From: Pelecanus crispus
Taxonomy: Eukaryota > Chordata > Aves > Pelecaniformes > Pelecanidae
NCBI RefSeq assembly: GCF_030463565.1
Contig: NC_134643.1
Span: forward strand, 166,678,491 to 166,742,490
Direction of reading: 5' to 3'
Length of the DNA stretch: 64,000 bases
Part shown: positions 11,556-22,100 of the stretch, one piece after another
Layout: every line of letters starts with the position of its first letter
Numbering within the stretch: the first letter of the stretch is position 1
Position numbers and translations under genes: made by a program
The notes under the pieces: generated by a model
What the model was told of the DNA's origin: nothing
What the model saw: the letters and a program-made list of their open reading frames with translations, nothing else
Database searches by the model: none

Positions 11556-12100
11556 GTGAGCGAATCCCGAGAGGTGCTCACACCGCCGGGGAGCCCGGGA
11601 GCCGGGAGCGGGCAGGGAGGCTCCGCCGCCCGCCCCCAGCGCCGGGCGGGAGGAAGAAGAGGAGGAGGAGGAGGAGAGGAGGAGGAGGAGAGGAGGAGGA
11701 GGCGGCACCGCAGCTCGCAGGTTGGAGCCCCTGATTTCTCTTTCGCGCGTGTGCGCGTTCGTGCGTGCGGGAGCAGCTCAGCCCCCCGGGGGTCCCCGCG
11801 GAGCGGAGCCCGGCGGCGGGAGGCGGCCCCGAGGGCGGCGGCGGGCGGTGAGCGGCGGGGCGGGGGGCTGGGGGGCGGGGGGGGGGCACCCCGGCAGCCG
11901 CAGCAGCCCCGGGGGTGCAGGGGGGCCCCGCTGCCCCCGGTCCGGTAGCGGGGCGCGGACGCGTGGCCCAAAGCAGGGCGAGCGGCGGGAGGGCGTGCGG
12001 GGTGGCGGGGTTTGGTGGCGGGGTGTTTCCCGCTCTCCGCTTTCGACGGGCATGGGGCGCGGGATTTTGGGGGAAGGCTGGGATTTTTTTTCCTCTTGTT
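11556..12100. promoter_or_regulatory. CpG island, likely promoter of the GPR183-like gene
   Basis: A very GC-rich, CpG-dense block begins abruptly after AT-rich DNA and ends about 540 bases before the GPCR coding exon. It holds GC-box-like G-runs and a strong splice donor consensus, GCG|GTGAGC, with the exon edge at 11,847 on the plus strand. I infer a promoter and untranslated first exon for the downstream receptor. A long open frame on the minus strand (11,549-12,274) is an effect of high GC. No TATA box is obvious; a TTTTATAATG at about 11,548-11,557 lies just upstream. A bidirectional promoter is also possible. Confidence 0.6.
11648..11703 (+). repeat. (GAG)n purine tract inside the CpG island
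   Basis: An uninterrupted purine run of about 56 bases built from GAG/GGA units, close to a mirror repeat and so capable of triplex (H-DNA) structure. It lies upstream of the proposed splice donor. Confidence 0.85.
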
Positions 12101-12604
12101 GAATTCCTTCAGTTTTGTTTCCGCTCTGGTGCCGGCCCGAGGGTTGCAGAGGTGCTCCTTGTCACCCCTGCCCGCCGGCCCCTCCAGCCCCACCGCCCCA
12201 CCAGCCCCACCGCTTTCTGGGCATTTTCTCAATGAAGCTCCCCATTCCCCCCCGCAGTGATGAATAAATGACATCGCCGCCCCCAGATGAGTTTGGGACC
12301 TTGTTTGTGTGACAGGCGATTCCCCCGCCCAGCCCCCTGTCTTTTCTGGTATTGATCAGACTTGCAAAAACAAAAAAGTATGAGGAGCTGGTGACAAGAA
12401 AAAGACAATGAGTCACAGCCTTTGTTGAGACGCTGCACTGAAATCACAAGAGATGCGTTTTTCCAAATGACTCGAGCTGTGTGCTGCCAGGGCGGGTGGC
12501 AGGGAGCAGGGGACAAGCCTTTCACTTCATGACAAGGGCCAGCCCTACGGGTGCTGCTCCCGGTATCGATAAGCTGCAAGTTTCATGTCTGTTCTTATTC
12601 CAAG

Positions 12605-12637
12605 GGAGAGGGCAAGAGCTCGTGAGGCACCACGGAA
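12605..12637 (+). other. 5' UTR part of the receptor coding exon, with splice acceptor
   Basis: A pyrimidine-rich stretch (about 12,580-12,600) followed by CCAAG forms a good splice acceptor whose exon edge is 12,605. This leaves 33 bases of 5' UTR before the ATG and would join to the donor at 11,847 in the CpG island. Inferred from splice signals only. Confidence 0.4.
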
Positions 12638-13696
12638 ATGGCTGTTGCAGAGGCTGCGTTCCCACCTGCCAACGTCTCCTTTAGTAACCAGAGCAGCTGC
12701 AACGTGCACAACCATCACTTTTCCGCCAAAGTTACCTTTTCCCTGTTCTATACGGCCCTGCTGGTGTTCGGCGCCTGTGGGAACATCCTGGCCCTCTGCA
12801 TCACCTTCCAGCGCAGGAAGAAGAAACTCAACTCCACCGATCTCTACCTGGTCAACCTGGCCATCTCCGATGCCCTCTTCACCCTGGCACTGCCGGGCAG
12901 GATTGCCTACTACATCCTGGAGTTTGACTGGCCCTTCGGGGACTGGTTCTGCCGGGTCACAGCCTTCATTTTCTACATGAACACCTATGTGGGCATCTAC
13001 TTCATGACCTGTGTAAGCGTGGACCGCTACATTGCTGTGGTGCGCACCAGGCACCCCGGCAGGATCCGGAAGATGAGCCGTGCCAGGGGCGTCTGCGTCC
13101 TCATCTGGTCCTTGGTGTTCCTGCAGACGGCACCGCTGCTTCTGCGGCCCATGACACGGAGGATGGGGGACAAGCTGACGTGCATGGAATACTTCAACTT
13201 TGAGGAGATTCCCAAGCTGCCCTACCTGCTCCTGGGAGCCTGCGTGCTTGGCTTCTTCCTGCCCGTGGGCATCATCTTGGTGTGTTACGTGAGGATCAAC
13301 CTCAAGCTCTGCCAGACGGCCAAGGAGAACCCGTTGACAGTGAAGAATGGGCACCACCGCCGGGCCTTCACCGTCATCCTGGTGGTGCTGCTGGCTGTCC
13401 TGCTCTGCTTCAGCCCCTACCACCTCAACATCATCCAATTTATGGTCAGGAAGATCCTCTACCAGCCATCCTGCCGTGAGCAGCAAGCCTTCAAGATGTC
13501 CCTGCAAGTCACCGTGGCATTCATGAACCTCAACTGCTGCATCGACCCCATCATCTACTTCTTTGCCTTCCGGGGCTACAAGCGGAGGCTGCTTCGCATC
13601 TTCAGGAACAGCGGTTCGATGGCCACCTCCTCTACTGCCAAGACCCCCTCCGAGAGCAACAGCAACAGCCAGCCGCCCGGCTCCGTCTCTGTCTAG
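12638..13696 (+). CDS. GPR183-like: GPR183/EBI2-like class A G protein-coupled receptor
   Basis: A complete 352-residue rhodopsin-family receptor in a single coding exon. GPR183 (EBI2) senses 7-alpha,25-dihydroxycholesterol and guides lymphocyte migration. The closest family by recall is GPR183: shared blocks include ALPxRIAYY, CMEYxNFEE and the TM7 segment NCCIDPIIYFFA. N-glycosylation sites are at Asn12 and Asn17. TM1 has Gly48-Asn49, TM2 has SDALF with Asp78, and Cys105 in TM3 can pair with Cys182 in ECL2. Asp129-Arg130-Tyr131 is the DRY motif, TM6 has Pro260-Tyr261, and TM7 has Asp303-Pro304-xx-Tyr307. The residues reported to bind oxysterol in GPR183 appear conserved (Arg88, Tyr117, Tyr121, Tyr261). 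The C-tail is Ser/Thr-rich and ends SVSV. The chosen ATG has G at -3 and +4 and gives a family-typical N-terminus. Identity to GPR183 is only about half by eye, so I call it a paralogue, not the orthologue. Confidence 0.93.
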   Translation: MAVAEAAFPPANVSFSNQSSCNVHNHHFSAKVTFSLFYTALLVFGACGNILALCITFQRRKKKLNSTDLYLVNLAISDALFTLALPGRIAYYILEFDWPFGDWFCRVTAFIFYMNTYVGIYFMTCVSVDRYIAVVRTRHPGRIRKMSRARGVCVLIWSLVFLQTAPLLLRPMTRRMGDKLTCMEYFNFEEIPKLPYLLLGACVLGFFLPVGIILVCYVRINLKLCQTAKENPLTVKNGHHRRAFTVILVVLLAVLLCFSPYHLNIIQFMVRKILYQPSCREQQAFKMSLQVTVAFMNLNCCIDPIIYFFAFRGYKRRLLRIFRNSGSMATSSTAKTPSESNSNSQPPGSVSV

Positions 13697-14193
13697 CGGC
13701 GCAACCCCCTCCCTTTCGCACTGGCCTGCAGCTTATGGACCATCCCCGATGGCAGGAGCCGGAGCCGGGTGGCAGAGCAGGACCAGCACCCCCGACAGGC
13801 TTCATCGCTTCCGCCTGGAGCCGGGGGCACTTGCAAAGCCAACCCGGCCAGGACACAGCCCCTCCTGGCTCTGCACGCCTGGCTCTGCGCTCAGCACTGC
13901 TGGACCCGCCATCCTGGAGCAGAGAGAGGCCTGTTTTCATCCCAAGCCCGGAGGAGGCAGCTTGTGCAACCGCTCTGGCTAGCAAACGCAGCTGGGGGTT
14001 TCCCAGCACTGCACCACGCCACCTCCCACGCCTGTCCTGCATCCCTCGTGGGGCCAGTGGCTGCCAGTAACCACCATGGCTGTCCCTGCCTCTCTGTCCC
14101 TGTCCCCTGCCCTGTCCCCGGAGCGCTGGGGCAACATCCCTGTGGGGCTCGGGGTGGCCGGCGTGGAGCACACAGGCTCAGAGTATTTCAGGA
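13697..14193 (+). other. proximal 3' UTR/flank of the receptor gene
   Basis: GC-rich sequence directly after the stop codon. I find no AATAAA or ATTAAA on the plus strand before the solo LTR begins at 14,194. It is probably 3' UTR. Open frames here continue the GC bias and show no domain. Confidence 0.5.
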
Positions 14194-14742
14194 TGTATTG
14201 GGTTTGCGTGGCAAGGTTTCGGTAGTGGGGGGGACTACAGGGGTGGCTTCTGTCAGAAGCTGCTAGAAGCTTCCCCTATGTCTGACAGAGCCAATGCCAG
14301 CTGGCTCCAAGACGGACCCGCTGCTAGCCAAAGCTGAGCCCATCAGCGACAGTGGTAGCACCTCTGGGATAACAGAGTTAAGAAAGGGGGAAAAAACACC
14401 GGGACACAAACTGCAGCAGGAGTGAGTAGTGAGAGTATGTGAAAGGAATGACTCTGCAGGCACCAAGGTCAGTGAAGAAGGGAGGGGTGGGGGGAAGGTG
14501 TTACAAGATTTGATTTTATTTCTCATTACCCTACTCAGTTTTGATTGGTAATTAATTAAACTGATTTTCCCCAAGTCAAGTCTGTTTTGCCCGTGACGGT
14601 AATTGCTGAGTGATCTCCCTGTCCTTATCTCAACGCACGAGCTTTTCGTTGTATTTTCTCTCCCCTGCCCAGTTGAGAAGGGGGAGCGATAAGAGCGGCT
14701 TTGGTGGGCACCTGGCATCCAGCCAGGGTTCAACCCACCGCG
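14194..14742 (+). mobile_element. solo LTR of an avian ERVL-type endogenous retrovirus
   Basis: A 549-base LTR beginning TGTATTGGGTTTGCGTGGC, a start typical of an abundant avian ERVL LTR family. It is flanked by CAGGA direct repeats (14,189-14,193 and 14,743-14,747), a 5-bp target duplication. The right terminus reads CACCGCG where CACCACA is expected, so the terminal CA is mutated. An ATTAAA signal lies at 14,555-14,560 after AT-rich sequence. No internal retroviral genes are adjacent, so this is a recombined solo LTR. It lies about 500 bases downstream of the receptor stop, in the same orientation. It belongs to a different family from the LTR at 6864. Confidence 0.88.
14555..14560 (+). 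terminator. LTR polyadenylation signal ATTAAA
   Basis: ATTAAA within TAATTAATTAAACTG in the solo LTR. It is the first canonical-type poly(A) hexamer I find downstream of the GPR183-like stop codon on the plus strand. Confidence 0.45.
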
Positions 14743-14939
14743 CAGGAACAGGCTGGGATGTTGCTTCCGTGCAGAAAGTTGCCTCCAGCTCCTTCCCCGC
14801 ACCGAGGAACGGCAGCTCTGCTCTCCCCCCGCCCAGCGTCCCGCTCTTGTATACCCGGTTGCCGCACGGGGTGAGCAGTAAGCGCGGGGCTCGTGGGAGC
14901 TGCCAGTAAAGCCCTTCTTCAAGGGAGAGGGGCGAGGAC

Positions 14940-15370
14940 GTGAATGGGCAGAGCTCCTGGGAGTGCCGCTGCTCGCGACCGCTGCTTGGGCGGCTGCTCC
15001 TTCCCCGGGGTGCCCTTCCTCACAGCTGACGGGGCTGCGGTCGCCCCGGGACCCGCTGCCGGGAAGGGGATGCCGGGGCTGGCCTGGCTCGCAGCTCGGC
15101 TGTAAGGATGCAAACCCACCCGCGAGGGCGCTCGCCGGGGAAACCTTCCCAGCCCTTGTAAACTTGAAGGGAGAGGAGGAAAGGGGACAGGAGGACGAGG
15201 ACCGAGGGTGGCCTTACGTGACTTTGACTGACCTCTTCTTGAACCCGGCGCCCTGACGAGACCGAGAGCCTCGCTAAGGGCAGGTTACGCACGACGATCG
15301 CCAGAGCGAGAGGAGGAGCCCCGAGACGCCGGGTTCCCATCAACGTTTGAGCCCGTGCGACGAGGAGAGA
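14940..15370. promoter_or_regulatory. CpG-rich patch, possible CpG island
   Basis: A GC-rich block with many CpG dinucleotides directly right of the solo LTR. It has no recognisable exon or open frame with homology. It could be an unassigned promoter or enhancer, or just GC-rich intergenic DNA. Confidence 0.35.
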
Positions 15371-16039
15371 GTCGGCAGGAGCAAGGACCTCCTCGGCTCT
15401 TTTCTGAAGTCGCTGGACTACAAGAAAAAAAACACAGGTGGGATTTCACAGCTCCTGGGATGGCTGGTCATATGTTTGAGGTTGGAAGGGACAGAGACAC
15501 GCACAGAGACATGAAGAGTTGAAAAAAGCAACTTTATTTTGCTGAAAAGTAAAACTGAAGAAGTTTCGTGAACAGACACCTTTGACTCTTACAAATCATT
15601 CTTTAAGGTAACCATCTTTCTTCATGGCTAGAAGGTTAGTAACAGCGTCACGTGCAGCCCTTTATTGTTTAAATGTGCATGAACGACCTTTTGGATGATG
15701 ATGGTTTTACTTATGGTATGGGTAACTGCAGCACCCTGAGGGCTGACTAAGAGGGATGCCTAAAATAATTGAGATGGGAAAGAGACTTCTGAAGGAAGAG
15801 ACTTTCTGAAGGAAAGGAGGTCCTTTCAGGAGGTTATCTGAGCCCTCCTCAAAGCAGGTCTAACCTCAGTGCTGGCCTGAAGAGAGCCTGTGTCCTAAAA
15901 AGCGTGTTACAATGGACAAGGAAGAGCTGGTATGCAGAAATATAAGGATATCAATGGTCCAAACAGCCTAAAGGATCCTGGCTAGGCTGGTAGTTGCTGT
16001 ACAGTTCTGCCGCACCGTTCACGTGCCCAAGAAGCGTTG

Positions 16040-16350
16040 GCTGGAAGGGACCTCTCCGCATCACCTCGTCTGCCAGCCTACTCAAAGCAGGACCATGGCT
16101 GGCATGTTGTCAGGCTGGCCACGGTTTCATCTAGCTGCAGCTTGGAAACTCCAGGCAAGGAGGTTCCTCCTGCCGAGGTGATGGTTCCCGTGCTGCTGCA
16201 GCACCCTCCGGCTGAAAACATTTTCCCCACTGTCCGGTCTGAACGTCCTCATCCACGGCTGGTGGCTGTCACCTCTAACATCACCTGCTCGTGCTAGGAA
16301 GAGCTTGGCTCTGTCATCTCTGTAACTCAGATTCCCGTATGACTGTGGCG
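16040..16350 (-). mobile_element. old CR1 3'-end remnant
   Basis: The plus strand reads GGCTGGAAGGGACCTCTCC, then CTCAAAGCAGGACCATGGC, and later GAAGAGCTTGGCTCTGTCAT. In the same order and spacing these resemble the reverse complement of the CR1 3' UTR and ORF2 C-terminus. The octamer tail is not visible and many indels are present, so this is an ancient copy. Boundaries are approximate. Confidence 0.55.
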
Positions 16351-18580
16351 GGGGCTGCCAGGAGAGCAGTGGTACGTAGCTGTGGGTCTCAGCGGGACTC
16401 CACATGAACACCGGAGCACAGGTCTGCAGCGGTGGCCAACCCTCCTTCTCAAGACCGAGGCGTAGAGATGTTTTGCCAGGCTGAAGCCTATGGCAGAGGC
16501 AAATCTGTGTCGGAGTTTTCTCAGGAAAAGGCGGAGTATAAACATAGCTTCGTTTGTTCTTCATTGGGCTCTATTTTTCTCCAAAGTATTTTACTAGTAA
16601 AGATATTCCCAACCTTTCCTCCTCTTGCCAGCAGAAAGAGCCTTTGGAGAAGGCAGCAGGCGAATAGCTGCGTGTAGTGCTGAAAAACAGCAGCAGGCAG
16701 GAGGGATCCAGCCTCCCTCCTCTGCACTGACGCCAGCCTGGGGCCCTTTGCTTTTGAAAATACCCACCTGGGGACGGCAGGCAATTAGCTGGAGCCGAGG
16801 GGACACCCAAGGGATGGAGAGGGAAAGGATTTGGGCAGAACGGGTCAGAAGGAGCCTGGGCAAAGGAGAACTGCCTAAGGAATCCCGTATTGCCCAAATC
16901 AGAACACCCACATGGGGGTGTTGCCTGGCTGCTTGAAATCGGAGCATTTCACTAAAACTGAAGCGAAACCGTACAGAGCGTTTCGTCTAGAGGCACAGTA
17001 ATGCTTTTTCTACGCTTCATTCACCCGAGCTCCTCGCACAACGCTTGCCGTCCCCCGCCGCCACGCCAGCCGAGCACCGCGCGTGTTTCCTGCTCCTCGC
17101 CTTCCCCCCACGGGCGAACCCACCCAGAACCACCGCCACCCCTTTCCCTACCGCCGGCCCCCCCATCCCCGGCTGCAAATCGCCTCCGGAGCTCCCCCCG
17201 GCTGCTGCCCAAGGCGGTGCATGTGATGAAGAGGATGCGATGAAGCCTATGGCAAGCACGCCGGGGTCCGGGATGGTTCGCCACGTAGAGAATTATTACT
17301 GCACCACGTGCAAAGCTATCGCCTGTCACGACACCCATCTTTGTTTAAGCTGGTAAAATATAGTCATGTAAAAATGCACGTATCTCCTTAAAATAAAAGC
17401 TTCTCCCCGCCAAGTAACAAGGCCCGGTGTGATTGTTTGGGCCGGGTGAGGTGGGCAACTGTTGGCTCCTCAGAGGTGCACGCACGCCTCTCCCCCCCCC
17501 CGCAAGCAAAGCGGGCTCCGAAGCGGCGAGGGACAAGCGCCAGCTCTCCATCCGCCTCCTTCACGCCTGCTGCCCCGGGAAGGTCGTGCGCTCTCACGGC
17601 ACGGGGATTTATAAATAACCTCGCGTGGGAAGAGCGGTGGGACCCGCGGGCAGCCGCGTCCTTCCTGCAGCAGGTCTCTCCGCAGTCGGGATGGGGTGCC
17701 GGGAGAAGAGTCAGGCTGGCAGGACTAACTGTGCTTGGAAAACCAGAAACATCTGCTTTCTCACCACACGCTGCGGTGACTCCTGGGTTTGCTTCACAGC
17801 TCAGTTGCTGGGATCACACTGTTTTCTCTCTTGCTTACATCTACCATCTCATGCAAAACCGACCAAATAAAATAGAAGGATGCCCCTATCGGACACACCT
17901 GAAAAAGCAGTGGATTTTCAGTACAAGATTAGCCACAGTTGTGTGTATTTACATTTTCCACGCAGAATCTCTGTGAATTCTTTCAAAACTGAACTAAGTG
18001 CAATGTGACATCCGTCTCTCAGCAGGTCTTTCCTTTCTGTCCTCTGCAGTCTATCTTCTACTGTGCTCCTTTTCTCTAAACTCTCCGGTTTTGCTCAGTT
18101 CCACCTCCCTCACGTCCTCTCCTTTGCTAATCTTAAACGACATGTATGTCCAGTCAAAAGGCCAAATCCTGCTTTCTGTCCAGCCATGATCCCGGAATTT
18201 TTCACCCACTTTTGAAGTAGGTATATACCTGTTTTCTCCAACGCTACCGTTCAGCTCTGGAAACAGTCCCCTACAAACATGTGTGAGGCCAGCTAATTTC
18301 TCATTTCCTCTTACAACTCTCCTTCGGAAAAAAACAAACAACAACAATCGAATTACCAATTTGTTGAGATTCTCACCAGTCGCACCCATCCATCAGGTTG
18401 GACTGTTCCTCTGCTCCCATCATCTGTTTCTCGTCTTGTATTTGGACTGAAAATTATTGGTTTTGATTTGATTTTCAATTAAGAGTGGAATTCCTATAGT
18501 CAAAGCATACCTTTATATATGGAAACAGGAGGAATGTAGTCCTACTAAAATTAAACCAAACCCAGTACATTTTAAGTAAG

Positions 18581-18640
18581 CACATATATATATAAAAATT
18601 AAAAAAAAGCATATATGTGTGCATATATATAAACACATAC
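18581..18640 (+). repeat. AT-rich (CATA)n low-complexity tract
   Basis: Imperfect CATATATA runs interrupted by an A-run. No repeat family is recognised. Confidence 0.7.
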
Positions 18641-19032
18641 AGTGTTTGTGTGTTCATGTGACTCTCCTAATAAAATAGTGTTTATACTCATTTATATAAA
18701 ATACTTATTACTATGGCTACCGAGTTAAAGCTAATCTCATTCAAGTTTTTCTTGTGGGAGAGAAACACACACAAGAAATTAATTGCACTTATGCATAAAA
18801 AGCTCTATTAGTTCAAAGGAATACTGTGCATTTATTTATCCTCAAACAGATGCAGCTCCCCTACAACAGGAGAGCTGTAGTTCTGAGTGTTTTCAAATTC
18901 GGTTGCCTTCGCAACTGCGTATATATTCCAAATACGCACGTGTTTGAGAGATGGGAGTCTTTTAATTTTCTTGAACAAACTCTGAGCTCCAGTTAAATTC
19001 ATCAAATCAATACATAAATAGTCTCACTCTCT

Positions 19033-19187
19033 GTATATATACGCAAGTATACACACATATATATGCATATACACATATATGGGGGTGTATATATATACAC
19101 ATACATGTATGTATACACACATATGGGTGTGTATACACACACACATATATATACATACATACATATATATACACACATGCACACATG
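19033..19187 (+). repeat. compound TA/CA microsatellite
   Basis: About 155 bases of imperfect alternating purine-pyrimidine repeat (TATA, CACATA, GTATACA and CATACATA units), partly self-complementary. It produces long Tyr/Ile/Cys-rich open frames on both strands that are not genes. Confidence 0.92.
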
Positions 19188-22100
19188 AACAGAAGTTGCA
19201 GTATGTTTTGCTTGCTGCTTCTTTCGTTTCAGGCAAAAGTAACGAGACCTTTTCTCCATCACATATTCTCAAAGGCACCGACAAGCGCTAGGCAGCACAG
19301 GTCGGTACACGAACCAACTGTGACAGTCCATTTGCTGACGTAAGTAGCAGGCAACCTTTGACACTTGTTTTGGGAGAGGAAAATGGTTTTGGTAGGTACG
19401 GAGCCCAAACATTCTGCACCTTAGCAAAAAGTTAAGGCTTGAGAACCTGGCAGCTTATCAGGCAGATTTCCACAAATGCAGACCTCGCTGTGGGTGTATT
19501 TCAAAGTATCACATAACCGTCTAGGAAAGTCCCCAGTAAACTACTCTGATGTTGTCTCAAAAGACAACATTCCCAGCCTAGTAAAGAAATTTTAACAGAA
19601 GCAACTACTTTTATTTCAAAATACCAAGCCTTGGCAATACTAAAACCAGCGTGAATTTCCTAGGGACTTAAAATCCTCTCCGTAGAAAAGTATTCTGCAT
19701 TCTCTCACTGCCTAAAAAAATATCGTTGGGTCACACACAAAACAGAAACTGTGCGATAAGATATTCAAAACTGTATTGGACAAACACTGCGTAGGCTGTG
19801 AAGAACACGCTCCTTGCATTGCCAGAAATGGTCCATGGAAGTTTCACCATCAAATGGAAACCAAGTTGTTTCCAGCTCTAATGTGTTAGTCTTTCTTCTA
19901 TGGTTCTTGTACAAAACAGGAACTGTGTTCAGTGGCATCCAAGACCCCTCCTTTTACCACTTCTTTTTTTTTTTTAATTGGAAATCACAACCCTGGAAGC
20001 ATTTTGAGCACAAACTGTTCTCACAGATGTCAAGGTGAGTTTTCAAGTGACATCACCAAGATAATTTTACCCCTTATGTTTTACCATGTTTGGGAAATGC
20101 CCAGCAAAACGGGGTTTTCCAAACCACTGTGACATTTGGATACCCCTTATATAGATAACAGTAAGAAAGGATTTAGACTTGCAGAATATCCACTTACATG
20201 TGTCCCACGTGCCACTCGACATGTTTTAAAATTCCAAGGAATAAATGCTTTTTGTGCTTGTCCCTAGAGCAGGGCAATGTTGGAAAGGGCACATGTCACA
20301 GTTAATTTACCCTGGGCTAGGTGGACCTTTACTTCCTATAGACAAAATTTGACTTCTGAAGTAATTCACTAGTCTTTATTGCTACTTTTGAGAAAATATT
20401 TGTGAAGGAAGAATCTGTATGTTTCAAAATTAAAACCTGTACTTGTTTCAAAACATTTAACTAGTTTACATATACAAATTATTGTAGGGCTTTTTTTCTT
20501 ACATTTGCCCTTTCCTTTGTAAGAGAGCAGGTTTCCAGAGTTCTCTGGGTACAGGAGCATCCCCAGCCTACACAGAGAGCCACTCAAGCTCCATACATAC
20601 AAAACCTTTCAATTAAAAAGCAGACCCTACCTAAATAACACGATCATAGCAGCAAGCCAAACCCTGAAGGAGGTTGATCAAAGCCCAGGAAAACAGAGTC
20701 ACTCCAAAAACCCCTTATTTCAGCCACTGGAAAATACTACTACATACATACAGGACATTGACTTTATTAAAAATTATGTCATGTGCTGAATGCTGCACAA
20801 ATTTGATGTCATTTCGGGATAAGGACTTATATGCATGAAGGACTTTTTTCAGTTTTATCAGTCAATTAAAAACAAAAGAAAAAAAAAAAAAAAAGAAAGG
20901 TACCTCCCTCTCCCTAAATCCCTAAATCTTGTCCTATAATTTCCCAGTATATTTTCCAGGCCAAGTGAGACTGTGCAGGTCTGTACTTTGGTACGCACAT
21001 GTTCATTTGGATATTCAAAACAACCTTCTCTCACCTGTATTCTTTCACCTCCTCCCCTTTGCACCTTCTATTGCCTTTGTTATGCTTCTGATGACCTATA
21101 TCTTATTCTAAATGTATGTATGTATTAAATATGCCTGTGTGTATATAAATAGACAGATACACACACACAATGTACAAACAAAAGTACATACAGAAACATA
21201 CATTAAATGCTTGAGATACATGAGTAGATTGGTTTCATGGAGTCACAGTTTGGAATCTTGTGTTACTTCAGCTTGGTTTTATAGAGATGTTCACTTCACC
21301 CCACCTCCTGAAACTCCTAAGGTGCTAATACTGAGCACTTCTAAGAGTCAAGCCAGGTAAGTTTATTTATCAATCTGAACTTCAAAACCAATATTGTACT
21401 ACCTTGGCATTAGCGTCCTGTTACCTCCTGTGTTAGCCTGACTCACCCTTAAGGTTAATATTCCAGTCTGTGATCAACAGTAAGTTGCTTCAGACAGTGA
21501 GGATTCAGCAAATGCAGGGTCATCCACATCTTTGACAGTAGAAAACTAGAACTATATATATAGAAAAGTTAGCTTTTTATCATTTTCTTTTAAGACAGTA
21601 TGTAGCCAGCTCAAAAAATGAAACCAGCACATAGGACACTGAGCACACATCCATCGTTACAGAAGCCTGTCTGAATTAGACATGGAAGTCATTCAAACCT
21701 TTTCAGTTCTGATCTTACTGTATCATTCGATTCACCTGTATCACCAATATCTTCATGACCTGTATCTGAATTGCAATTCACTCAGTTTGTAAAAGTTTAA
21801 ATTTCCAGTGGTCACTTACCATAGCTTGCAATATGCACGTGAATTTTCTCACATCCTATCTGTGTATTATGTGCTGAGTGACAACTTTTATTTAAAAAGG
21901 AATTCAAGAAATAAAATATTACAGGAATTAATAAAACTTCCTGAAGAATGACATAATAGTCCCACAACCCTTTACTGAGTTGAAAATGAGCGATCGTCAA
22001 ACCTCTTATTACTGTAATCAAAAATCAAGTACTGTAAAATAACATGTAAGCTAGAGAAATTAGACTGGTAAATGAAGAAAATGCAATTTTTCTTGACAGG

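Noticed and set aside
1-12000. TM9SF2, the expected next neighbour of UBAC2
   Set aside because: I looked on the minus strand for its conserved membrane segments and found none, so it must lie further left if synteny holds.
11549-12274. 241-codon minus-strand frame rich in Pro, Arg and Ser
   Set aside because: It spans the CpG island and owes its length to high GC and the GAG repeat; no recognisable domain.
12545-13507. 320-codon minus-strand frame opposite the receptor
   Set aside because: Antisense shadow of the GC-rich receptor coding sequence; His/Gln/Glu-rich with no domain.
17045-17356. 103-codon frame with a CTTCKAIACHDTH metal-binding-like end
   Set aside because: The Cys/His spacing fits no zinc-finger family that I can name, and the upstream part is low-complexity Pro/Ala. 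Probably chance in a CpG-rich patch.
19002-19291. Tyr/Ile/Cys-rich frames on both strands
   Set aside because: Translation of the TA/CA microsatellite.
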